From Desulfobacteraceae bacterium Eth-SRB1 (GTDB taxonomy: Bacteria; Desulfobacterota; Desulfobacteria; Desulfobacterales; ETH-SRB1): a stretch of DNA of 40,883 nucleotides. Below the pieces are notes generated by a model. It ran no database searches. It worked only from the letters and a program-made list of their open reading frames with translations, and was not told the DNA's origin. Positions 16,770-24,979 of the stretch are shown here, in pieces; position 1 is the first letter of the stretch; each line of letters opens with the position of its first letter. The translations under genes were made by a program, and so were the position numbers. The DNA lies in the NCBI GenBank assembly GCA_004193555.1, contig RPGP01000029.1, positions 100,093 through 140,975 on the forward strand. Reading direction: 5' to 3'.

Positions 16770-19700
16770 CTAAATCCTCCTGAATGGTATTGAAAATGAA
16801 AAAATAGTTTCTTTACCAGGATCACTTGTCACCCAAATCTTTCCGCCATGTTGCTTAATAATGGTTTCAGAAATGTATAAACCAAGTCCAGTTCCCTTTT
16901 TTTCAATAGCCGTCTTAGTATTACTAAAAAATCTATGAAAAACTTGATCAATTACATTCATAGGGATCCCCTTACCCGTGTCACGGACACAAATTTGTAC
17001 ATTGCCATCCTTTACTGACATAGAGATAGAAATATTTCCACCCACAGGAGTAAACTTAAACGAATTGCTTAATAGATTATTGATTACCCGTTTAATTTGA
17101 TCACTATCCACTAAAACCATTACATTTTCTTTGAGTAAATCAATATCCAGCTTTATCCGTCTATTATTTGCCATACTCCTAAACCCGTTCACGACATCAT
17201 TAACTATTTCTATTATATTTATCAATTGTTTGTCTCCACTAAATCTGCTCTCTATCTGAGATAAATCAATACAATTTCTAATATACTCAGTTAACTCGAC
17301 TATTTTTTGAAGTGGTTGTTTAAGTAGCTCTTGATGACGTTTGTTTAATGGACCACTTATTCCATCTAATATGTTTTCAATTTGAGCATTCATTGTCGCA
17401 AGCGGGGATAGTAAATCATGTGTTACATCCGCAACAAATGCGATCTTCATCTCGTCTAGTTTACGGAGTTCCCTGTTTGCTTCCTGAAGCTTAATGTTGG
17501 CCTCTTCCTGCAGTTCACTATTGTGAAGTGCTTTACGATAAAGATCATTATTGTCTATAGCGATAGCTGTCAAATTTGCCAACGTACATGCCAAATCCAA
17601 ATCTTCATCAGTGAAAACCGGCCATCCTAGTTCTCTAACTGCCGTTAGAGTACCTATAGTCATCTTCTCGGGCTCTTGGTCAGCTTTCAAAGCTGTTTCT
17701 TTAATATCTCTTTTATGAATTATTATTGGAGCTACAATTAGTGGGCCTGTATTAAATTTCTTTGCACTTATTAGAGATTCTCCCGTATTCACATCTTCAC
17801 TTTGTGCATTATGATGAATAAAAGGTTTTCCACTCTTCATCACTTTTCCGCTAGCACCTTTCATTAATTCATCATAATTCAGCTTTTCTAGATGCTCTTT
17901 TGTATAATTATAGTGGCCTTTTAGATTAAGATTGCGATTTTTCATATTTATAAGGAGAAAAAGACTTCTTTGTGCACCTAATAAATCAACAAAGTTTTTT
18001 GTAATGGAGTTTAGAGCTATACCGGATTCATCTATTGCCCAGAGATTGGCACTAGTCTTTAAAAGAAATGTCAATCTATCAAAATGACGGATGTAATCGA
18101 GGGCTGCGGCTGCTTGATTTGAAAAAAGGAATAGCATTTCTATCTCACTACTTGAAAATACATGCTCCTCATCGTAATGTAAGTAGATGACACCGATAAT
18201 TGCCTTGCGGATGGATATAGGCAAACAAAGGCATGCTTTTATTCCACGCTTTAAAAAAGCACTATTAATGCCAGGAGGGGTCTCTGGGTTACTAACGGAT
18301 ACAGCTTCACAATTGGTTAGAACCTTGTAAGTCAAACCATTATACCTTGGTTGAATTTTTTCACCGGGATTAGTTTCATAGCCTATGGGAATATGCTCCA
18401 ATGGTTTTTGCTTGATACATAATTCCGGGTCATGAGTGTCCTTTAGAAGAAGAATGTCTGATGCTTTAACTTCGCTTTTTTCGATGATACTTTTTAAGGT
18501 TTTCCGTAAGATCTCTTTTTTGGATACTTTCCTGCTATTAAATTCCAATCCCATTTCATAAAGAGCTTTTAATTGATTTAATTTTCGCTTATGATCAACT
18601 ACCCTCCCAACAGCTCTGCCAGCTCGGTTTAGGAAAGCTCTGAGTCTTAAGAATTCTGGATCGTCTGATAGGAATTTAAAATTGCTAATAGCAACCATTC
18701 CCAATTTCTTGCTTTCTTCTTTTAAAATTGGGATAAGAAGAACCTTATCATCTGGAGGAAATGAAGTTAAAAGATATTCATTCTTTAGATAACTATTAAT
18801 AATTATAGCATATTTTTTATCATAAAAAGAGATTTCCTTTATGATTTCTTTGTCTGTAGCATTAGTTTTGTACAGTACTAATTTAGTCTTTTCTGAATTT
18901 TCAATATAAATTCGGACTCTATCAACGCTAAAAACGAGTTTAATCGCTCTAATTATTAGTGCATATCCTTCTTCTTCACTCAAATCAGCATTAATAGAAT
19001 TAACAGCTGTTCCCAAATAGATCCAATTATAGCTTTGATTATCTGAAATTATATTTTCTAAATATTTAACAGCTTTTTTCCACTGGCCAGCTGAGCTTAG
19101 GATGTTAACAACCCTTTCGGGTTGGAAATACTGCTCCAACTTATTTTCATAGATTTTATTTCTAATGGTATAATTGTCTTTATTTCCTAATGATTCCCGT
19201 TTGACAGCACCTGTTGATAGAAACTTATCAAACTCAGCTTGCCATTTTGTGGATTGTAATTTAACCAACTCTAATTTTCCCTGCTCTATAATTTCTAAGA
19301 TAGATAACATTACCGAAGTGTCGCCTTCTATTGCCTTGATAGACTTCTGCAATGGTTGATACCGTTTAGCTTCTTCATCTAAAAACCATATAATCGCATT
19401 ATTAGCATCTTCTTGACAAACTGTTTTCAAACAATCATCTTTGCCGATCTCATCAGCAGTATAGTTGCAAAGAACTGAGATAAGATCTCGATCTCCTTCG
19501 GTATATTTAAGCAAATATGAGCGATAATCAGAAGTAATGTTTATTTTTCTTTGCTTAAAGATCCAATCTATTAATTTTTTACTTGCTTTCGTAGAAAGAT
19601 CCCCTGTTTTTATAGTGCAATTTCGATTTGTTCTAAAACAATAATTCTCGTCAATTGCAGAATACGAACTATTAACTACAATTGATAGCCGTTTGTTTCC

Positions 19701-20207
19701 TTCAGATTTAATTTCATTAAAAGCTTGAAAAATAAACTTCCGAGGCTTCGTGTTAATTTTCTCTACATGGTCGATTAGTAGTACTAAATTTTTATTAATT
19801 AACTCTGTAGATTTAGAAATAAACCTTTTGAATGAATGCTTGTCAATAGCTTCATTTGGCGATATTGATATGGACGCTTTAATGTGTTTTTGCAGCTCGG
19901 TTTTAAATAAATCTGCAAATTTTCTTAAAATATTTTCAAAAACTACAGAACCAAAATCTTTTAAATCCAACAATATACAAATAGTTCCATCAATATTTTT
20001 TAACTTTTGATTGACGACCTCAAGGAGATAACTTTTTTGGGATCTTGGAGGGCCTATAATCGCACAAAAGCTTCCGTTTTGCACATTGCGTACAATATTT
20101 GTAACATCTTCTTCTTTCAATATATACCAATCACTCTTTTTGAAGTCAGCATCGTTCTTTTTTAAACAAATAGCATATCCATCTTCATGTTCTTGATATA
20201 GAGTCAT
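16770..20207 (-). CDS. AAA-like ATPase / multi-GAF sensor histidine kinase
   Basis: Very large soluble sensor kinase, ~1145 residues. Order: an N-terminal AAA-like P-loop domain (1-~370; NGSFCAIIGPPRSQKSYLLE, then NLVLLIDHVEKI as Walker B); three GAF-like segments at about 400-560, 565-715 and 720-890; a coiled linker; HisKA with phospho-His near residue 930 (FVADVTHDLLSPLATMNAQI); and a HATPase domain with N box (RVINNLLSNSFKFTP), G1 (VRDTGKGIP) and G2 (KGTGLGLYI). The P-loop is odd: the usual glycine before Lys-Ser is Gln (PRSQKS). No membrane segment is seen. ATG 20207 is preferred to the in-frame TTG at 20228. It directly precedes the receiver-CHAT gene (two-base gap) and is its likely phosphodonor. 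An input via the STAND-like ATPase and GAF domains could sense phage, damage or metabolite signals (inference). Confidence 0.92.
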   Translation of the reverse strand: MTLYQEHEDGYAICLKKNDADFKKSDWYILKEEDVTNIVRNVQNGSFCAIIGPPRSQKSYLLEVVNQKLKNIDGTICILLDLKDFGSVVFENILRKFADLFKTELQKHIKASISISPNEAIDKHSFKRFISKSTELINKNLVLLIDHVEKINTKPRKFIFQAFNEIKSEGNKRLSIVVNSSYSAIDENYCFRTNRNCTIKTGDLSTKASKKLIDWIFKQRKINITSDYRSYLLKYTEGDRDLISVLCNYTADEIGKDDCLKTVCQEDANNAIIWFLDEEAKRYQPLQKSIKAIEGDTSVMLSILEIIEQGKLELVKLQSTKWQAEFDKFLSTGAVKRESLGNKDNYTIRNKIYENKLEQYFQPERVVNILSSAGQWKKAVKYLENIISDNQSYNWIYLGTAVNSINADLSEEEGYALIIRAIKLVFSVDRVRIYIENSEKTKLVLYKTNATDKEIIKEISFYDKKYAIIINSYLKNEYLLTSFPPDDKVLLIPILKEESKKLGMVAISNFKFLSDDPEFLRLRAFLNRAGRAVGRVVDHKRKLNQLKALYEMGLEFNSRKVSKKEILRKTLKSIIEKSEVKASDILLLKDTHDPELCIKQKPLEHIPIGYETNPGEKIQPRYNGLTYKVLTNCEAVSVSNPETPPGINSAFLKRGIKACLCLPISIRKAIIGVIYLHYDEEHVFSSSEIEMLFLFSNQAAAALDYIRHFDRLTFLLKTSANLWAIDESGIALNSITKNFVDLLGAQRSLFLLINMKNRNLNLKGHYNYTKEHLEKLNYDELMKGASGKVMKSGKPFIHHNAQSEDVNTGESLISAKKFNTGPLIVAPIIIHKRDIKETALKADQEPEKMTIGTLTAVRELGWPVFTDEDLDLACTLANLTAIAIDNNDLYRKALHNSELQEEANIKLQEANRELRKLDEMKIAFVADVTHDLLSPLATMNAQIENILDGISGPLNKRHQELLKQPLQKIVELTEYIRNCIDLSQIESRFSGDKQLINIIEIVNDVVNGFRSMANNRRIKLDIDLLKENVMVLVDSDQIKRVINNLLSNSFKFTPVGGNISISMSVKDGNVQICVRDTGKGIPMNVIDQVFHRFFSNTKTAIEKKGTGLGLYISETIIKQHGGKIWVTSDPGKETIFSFSIPFRRI

Positions 20208-20557
20208 TTTAAATATGTTTCTTTCCAAATTATTTATTGTTCGTTAATTAACTAATTGGAACTATAATAAAAAAATGTGGTTCGTCGCTCATACTGCTGG
20301 ACTCCAATTACGTCCTCCCAGTAGGATGAAACACAAAGCCACTGCAGCAATGACTTTTCCCAGAATTGTGCACGAGTTACGCTTCAGCTTAATTTGTTTA
20401 TTGGTTCCATGGTTTTAAGATGTAAATCCTACATTGGAGTTAACTGGCGGCTGGTATGGGACATCAAGCCTGCCCCCACCAACGAATTTGAAGCGGGCAA
20501 TTACGTTAAAATCTGCAAGGAATTAGCCCTCCACGTTCAACGAATGGTTGGATACCT

Positions 20558-20736
20558 TCACAGATCAATCTTTAAACCGAGGTCTTTCTCAACTACAAGA
20601 AGACCCTTATCATCCCAGATCTCCAACTCAAAAAGACCACGATACTTGGTTGCCAGTTTGTTTTTCATCTTCCGAAATATGGCCATAATGCGCTCGCGTT
20701 GCGCAGACAGGTCACCGTTCGTGGCGATGAAGATAA
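20558..20736 (-). pseudogene. Orphan 3' gene fragment of unknown family
   Basis: An open frame without a usable start encodes ...NGDLSAQRERIMAIFRKM and ...YRGLFELEIWDDKGLLVVEK, ending IDL with TGA at 20558-20560. It looks like genuine protein but begins exactly at the arm of the repeat at 20737, so the 5' part was probably lost there. The family is not recognised. The remaining gap sequence (20229-20557 and 20882-21019) shows no gene I can support. Confidence 0.4.
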
Positions 20737-20881
20737 GGGGTCAAGTCTACGTTTGACCCATGAGCAATCTATTTTCTCTTATTTCAATATTTCTTCTGAT
20801 TTTTTATCTTTATTCTTAAACTTTTAGGCCCCCTTGAATCTTGATTAATTAAAAACAAGTGTTAAACGTAGACTTGGCCCC
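20737..20881. repeat. Complete inverted-repeat element (145 bp)
   Basis: The left 23-bp arm (GGGGTCAAGTCTACGTTTGA...) at 20737-20759 and right arm at 20859-20881 (GTTAAACGTAGACTTGGCCC) are imperfect inverses around an AT-rich body. It shares arms and body with 23539-23664 but carries an additional ~20 bases (CTTATTTCAATATTTCTT) that are also in the copy at 14891. No transposase is encoded. Confidence 0.9.
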
Positions 20882-21019
20882 ATTCTTCCCCACGGTGTCT
20901 GGTCCAGCTCCTTGTTCAGGCACGTAGCGGCGGGAAATGCGCCAGCATTTTCTCGTCGATACTCCAACGAAATGTTATCTATTCTTTCAATAAGATTAAA
21001 CAATTTATCCAATTATAGC

Positions 21020-23485
21020 TTAGTGAAGCTCCCCGCGGCAACCGGCTGGGGATTCTTGCTTAGATTTTGCTGAATTTTTTCGCTTTTTCTTTTGATAATA
21101 TTTTTTTCTTTTATCCTCTTTTTCCTCGTATTTTTTTACCTTTAATTCCAATTCTCCGAACTTATTTTTCAATTCTTTTAGCTCTTTATCTCTTCCATTA
21201 AGTTTAGTCTGAACAATGCTTTTAGCTAACGATTCTCTAACTTTATTTGAATACTCGAGCAACAGTTCAGTAGAATTTTGCATGAATTCCGTTAGCTTTT
21301 CTTCAAATTCCTCCGTATCAGTAGAATTTTCAGACAAACTTTCATATTTATCACGGATCTTTTTATAACGCTTTTCTGTTGACAAATCTTCTAATACCTT
21401 AAAATCGTCAATATTGTTAATATTGTTGGCAAGATAATTGCCGAAGAGATCCTTAAAATTAATTGTTTCAAAAAGGTCTTTATGAACAACAGATGCTAAC
21501 AAGAAGTTTGGCATTTCTACCGGTTCTTTAACCATAAGATCTTCCATGAACAAGTAGGGTAGCATGAACTCATAGAATTCTGGAACCGTAACTAAATACT
21601 CATATTTATTGGGGATTTTGCGCCTAATCTTTGCTAACCCAAAATCACAAGTAACAAAGAGCTTTTTGGCATTAAAAGGATTAGTTGCATAATGTTTAAG
21701 TTTTTTTAAACAATTTGCATCGTGTAATACAAGGTTATGGTACTGATCAGGTGATCCTTTTGGAGCGAACCATTTCGTTGAAGGGTCATATTTAAGCTTG
21801 GCATTATAGACATTATAATATAACTCACCTAATTCTTCCTTTTCGAAGTATGGTTCAAGATTTAATAAATTTACATTTATTCTCTTCAGTTCTTCCTCAG
21901 CAGTCTTAAAAAAATCTGTTGTATTGGTGGGGAGAATTTTGGGGTATTTGTGAAGTGCAATACAATATTCAAAATCGTTCTTGTATCTGCTTGCATCTGA
22001 AATAAATTCTTTCCAAATCCATGGGCCGCCATCAACAAATTCATAATGACGATTGTGTCTATATTTATAGAGAGTACTTTCAAGAGATTCCAGATACTCG
22101 AGCAAACTCTTATCGAATAAAAAAACACTGCTTCCAAGTTTTCTAAGCCTTGTGAATATAAAAACTAAAATTCGATGAAAATTGCTTGCTCTACAAGTTA
22201 ATGCATAAAAAGTATTTGTATCTAAATATATTTCTTTTTCCTTTACTGCCGCTAATTGACCTCTCGATAATCTTGAGTTTCTGTTTAGATAATAAAGCAA
22301 TAGAACGTTATGAAATATGGAGGCAATATACATGTCATTTTTCTGAGCCAAATCTTTGAGCGCCTCTAGAAAAGCCCTTTTAAAGAGTGTATATTCTTCT
22401 ATTCGGTCGGGAGAGATTCTTTTAAAATATTTAATAATTATATAATCGAATTCTTTATACGATGATAATCTTTCAAACAATGATCCTGTAGATCTGAAAT
22501 AATTTGCCATCATTCTGATTTGTAAAAAAACAGCACATAAATATTCTTCAGTCAATGACTTGATGTCTAAATTGTCTGACAATTCATTGTTTGATATACC
22601 TATTTTTCCTGCTATCTTTGAAATTATATGGTCGATAGCATTATTTTGTGAGTTAATAAATGATTCCTGAACTGATTCAATTTTTTTGTTGATTGATGGT
22701 TTATAGCAAAAAATATCGTTATCATCGCAATCTATAAATTTGGAATTATCTACAATGCGTTCTAACTGAACAGGGCTTGGTTCCGGAATATTTCGATTAT
22801 TTAGCCAATTCTTAAATAACTCCAATGATAATGCAGTTTCTCCATTCTCAAGTATCGCTTCAATTAGGAAAGCTTCAAATGCCTTATCTCTAATATTAGC
22901 GCCGGGGGGATCTGCAATAAACAATGCGTGGGCCAAGCTTGAATATTGTATTAGTCTTGGGTCCTCATAATTAGCTATATACGTATTTATTTTCCGACTC
23001 TTGGTGATGCCAATCTCTATCGGTCTAATGTACTGAACGATAGTATTATCTGATTTATCAATAACTTTATCTGTAACACCGATTTCACCAGCATTAAAAT
23101 GCTTTTCCATTTTCGCTATATTTTCAAAAGGCTCTCCCAAAAGCTCTAACTTGCCAATTTTTTCTGATTCGTTTATCTCACCATAGTCGATTACGGCTCT
23201 GCAATCAGGTAAAGCAGGCACATTACTGTACCAACCCTTCATGAATTCGATTGTGCTTCGAACAGCAACAGTTGGTCGATCAAGTATGATATAAATACAA
23301 TCACCTTGAGCACTATAAATGCAGCCCTCTGGATAGGTCTTGTCTGAATAAGGATAAATCCCTTTAACAAATTGACTTAATTCATCAAGCAGCTTCTCAC
23401 GAATGTTGCCCTCATAGTTATTATGTTCATCAACATAATCCTTTGAGCCACATAAATCGATTTTTATAATTGCGCTCTTTTTCAT
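21020..23485 (-). CDS. Class III nucleotide cyclase-like domain fused to a PIN nuclease-like domain
   Basis: 821 residues from ATG 23485 (GGGGG upstream; an in-frame start at 23530 overlaps repeat sequence and is less likely). Residues 1-~175 resemble a class III adenylate/guanylate cyclase: metal-binding Asp10 in IIKIDLCGSKDY and Asp62 in SAQGDCIYIIL, then CRAVIDYGEI, LLGEPFENIAKME and AGEIGVTDKVID. The transition-state Asn is kept (ENIAK) but the usual Arg four residues on is not, so catalysis is uncertain. Residues ~180-415 are helical and unassigned. Residues ~418-640 look like a PIN-type nuclease with three acidic residues: Asp422 (IYLDTNTFYAL), Asp589 (LHDANCL) and Asp614 (LFVTCDFGLA). 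The C-terminus is a long basic coiled coil. It is a single-gene unit between two copies of the same repeat. A cyclase-like sensor or messenger domain controlling an RNase is inference. Confidence 0.78.
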   Translation of the reverse strand: MKKSAIIKIDLCGSKDYVDEHNNYEGNIREKLLDELSQFVKGIYPYSDKTYPEGCIYSAQGDCIYIILDRPTVAVRSTIEFMKGWYSNVPALPDCRAVIDYGEINESEKIGKLELLGEPFENIAKMEKHFNAGEIGVTDKVIDKSDNTIVQYIRPIEIGITKSRKINTYIANYEDPRLIQYSSLAHALFIADPPGANIRDKAFEAFLIEAILENGETALSLELFKNWLNNRNIPEPSPVQLERIVDNSKFIDCDDNDIFCYKPSINKKIESVQESFINSQNNAIDHIISKIAGKIGISNNELSDNLDIKSLTEEYLCAVFLQIRMMANYFRSTGSLFERLSSYKEFDYIIIKYFKRISPDRIEEYTLFKRAFLEALKDLAQKNDMYIASIFHNVLLLYYLNRNSRLSRGQLAAVKEKEIYLDTNTFYALTCRASNFHRILVFIFTRLRKLGSSVFLFDKSLLEYLESLESTLYKYRHNRHYEFVDGGPWIWKEFISDASRYKNDFEYCIALHKYPKILPTNTTDFFKTAEEELKRINVNLLNLEPYFEKEELGELYYNVYNAKLKYDPSTKWFAPKGSPDQYHNLVLHDANCLKKLKHYATNPFNAKKLFVTCDFGLAKIRRKIPNKYEYLVTVPEFYEFMLPYLFMEDLMVKEPVEMPNFLLASVVHKDLFETINFKDLFGNYLANNINNIDDFKVLEDLSTEKRYKKIRDKYESLSENSTDTEEFEEKLTEFMQNSTELLLEYSNKVRESLAKSIVQTKLNGRDKELKELKNKFGELELKVKKYEEKEDKRKKYYQKKKRKNSAKSKQESPAGCRGELH

Positions 23486-23538
23486 ATTTTCCCCCGGGCA
23501 GATTCGAATCTTAAAAGGATAAGGGGTCAAAAGGATAA

Positions 23539-23664
23539 GGGGTCAAGTCTACGTTTGACCCATGAGCGATCTATTTTTTCTGATTTTTTATCTTTATTCT
23601 TAAACTTTTAGGCCCCTTGAATCTTGACTAATTAACAACAAGGGTCAAACGTAGACTTGACCCC
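23539..23664. repeat. Complete inverted-repeat element with perfect 23-bp arms
   Basis: Arms at 23539-23561 and 23642-23664 are perfect inverses (GGGTCAAACGTAGACTTGAC... on the right). The 80-base interior is AT-rich with TGATTTTTTATCTTTATTCT and GGCCCCTTGAATCTTGA, as in 20737-20881. A stray GGGGTCAA also lies at 23523. It lies upstream of the cyclase-PIN gene and just past the 3' end of the small gene at 23672. Confidence 0.93.
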
Positions 23665-23671
23665 ATTTCCT

Positions 23672-23863
23672 TTAACCTTCTCGCCGGATAAGGCGCGTAA
23701 CATGTCTTTGTAGTCTTCGTTCAGCATCGTGCTTTTTGCTCAGAGACGTGATTTCTTTGGTCAGAATCCAGACGAGTTTAATACGGTCTGCCGGCTCGCC
23801 AGGAACAAAGTCGTCGTTTCGGTTGTCCGATGTTCGGTATATGGCTGTGTGTTTCCTATTCAT
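23672..23863 (-). CDS. 63-residue basic small protein of unknown function
   Basis: From ATG 23863 the frame encodes MNRKHTAIYRTSDNRNDDF, then VPGEPADRIKLVWILTKEIT, ending QRHVTRLIRREG. The second half looks like an amphipathic helix and basic tail. Similar small ORFs occur beside nucleotidyltransferase or toxin-antitoxin genes in environmental bacteria (from memory, not checked), but no partner is intact here. No good ribosome site is seen; ATG 23920 would add 19 residues. It may be the remnant of a two-gene cassette cut by the repeat at 23539-23664. Confidence 0.5.
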   Translation of the reverse strand: MNRKHTAIYRTSDNRNDDFVPGEPADRIKLVWILTKEITSLSKKHDAERRLQRHVTRLIRREG

Positions 23864-24056
23864 AATTTTTTTATACCATTTTTTCCGTGCAACAACAATC
23901 GGATAGTTACTCCGAACCATTAAGTGTAAGGGAATAAATCAATGATATTAATTATTGTTGGATTAAATTTTGATTTATTTTGCCTGATAATATATCATGA
24001 TTATCTGTGAAAAAGCAAGAATTATGTCATATCAAAAGAGCTCGAAAACTTTCGGA

Positions 24057-24746
24057 TCAGGTGCGTGAAATAGTTTTTCTTCCAAAATGGCAAACCGCCA
24101 TACAAATACCACATACATGGCCTTTGCAAAGGTCAAAGTAATTGGTTTTCTTCCAATTATCGCATTTATAGACATCCACAAGATTTTTTCTTGCCAGGCC
24201 AGGATACCATTTCCGGTCTGTGATTGCATTTGCCGGACATGCATCTATACATTTGATGCATTTTCCGCAAAAACTTTTATTGATGGGTATGGCGGGCTCA
24301 AAAGGAAAATCTGTTAGAATGGTCGATAGCCTGACTCTTGGGCCGTATTTTTTTGTAATCAGAAGAGAACTTTTTCCGATCCATCCCAGCCCGGCTCTTG
24401 TCGCGGCTGTCTTGTGAGGGAAATCTCCTTTTATATTAATCAGGTCTGTCCTTTTGGAGGCGGGAATCGGCAGGGCATTATATCCGAAAGTTTGAATTTT
24501 CTTTGATATATGCTCTGAAATGAAGTCAAGTTTTTTATTTACTTCTTTATACTCATCACAGTAGGCCTGGTTTGGGCTTGCAACAATACTGTCCACGATT
24601 GCTTCATCAAGTTTTATGGCAATAGAAATCGCATGTTCAAATTTGTTGAATTTGAGGGTGGGAATATCTTTTAAATCACTGAATCCATATACATCTACAC
24701 CGTTCTGGCGCAAAGTATCTATTATGTGTTCTTGAAAATTCTTCAA
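24057..24746 (-). CDS. QueG-like 4Fe-4S protein (short epoxyqueuosine reductase homologue)
   Basis: 229 residues with the QueG/DUF1730 core (DFPHKTAATRAGLGWIGKSS) followed by two cysteine clusters, CGKCIKCIDACPANAI and CKGHVCGICMAVCHFG, that would hold two 4Fe-4S clusters. True QueG is ~350 residues and has C-terminal repeats that are absent here, so the epoxyqueuosine activity should not be assumed. This short form is common in anaerobes and of unknown role. It stands alone, 230 bases from the synthase gene upstream on the same strand. Confidence 0.85.
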   Translation of the reverse strand: MKNFQEHIIDTLRQNGVDVYGFSDLKDIPTLKFNKFEHAISIAIKLDEAIVDSIVASPNQAYCDEYKEVNKKLDFISEHISKKIQTFGYNALPIPASKRTDLINIKGDFPHKTAATRAGLGWIGKSSLLITKKYGPRVRLSTILTDFPFEPAIPINKSFCGKCIKCIDACPANAITDRKWYPGLARKNLVDVYKCDNWKKTNYFDLCKGHVCGICMAVCHFGRKTISRT

Positions 24747-24768
24747 ACAACATAGCCCTTAAAAAATC

Positions 24769-24979
24769 TGACAGGATAACAGGATAAACATGATTTTGTT
24801 TTAACTAAGTTGAGCGATTTTTTGCAAAGATATGTGCTGAGATCTTGATGCATAAGAATTTGCAAAAACCGCAGGCATACCCGTGGATATGTCGAGGACA
24901 TAGAAAATGTTTATTAAGTAACCAAAGTGTTACGAAATTTGATGTTTTATTAATCCTGAATATCCTGTTAATCCTGTCA
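24769..24979. repeat. Inverted pair of TGACAGGATAACAGGATA-type repeats
   Basis: The left arm TGACAGGATAACAGGATA (24769-24786) is repeated inverted at 24961-24979 (TATCCTGTTAATCCTGTCA). The right arm overlaps the stop codon of the PfaC-like gene (24977-24979). The interval holds no gene. The arms could form a long stem at the 3' end of that transcript. Confidence 0.75.

Noticed and set aside
20394-20756. 120-residue plus-strand ORF
   Set aside because: The opposite strand has a more protein-like frame (20558-20736), and the plus-strand frame runs into the inverted-repeat arm at 20737.
15196-23664. Prophage or integrative element with att sites
   Set aside because: No integrase, structural phage gene or tRNA-adjacent direct repeat was found; the repeats are short inverted elements.
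24032-24244. 70-residue minus-strand ORF at the 3' end of the QueG-like gene
   Set aside because: It is an out-of-frame shadow; the conserved second cysteine cluster lies in the frame ending at 24057.
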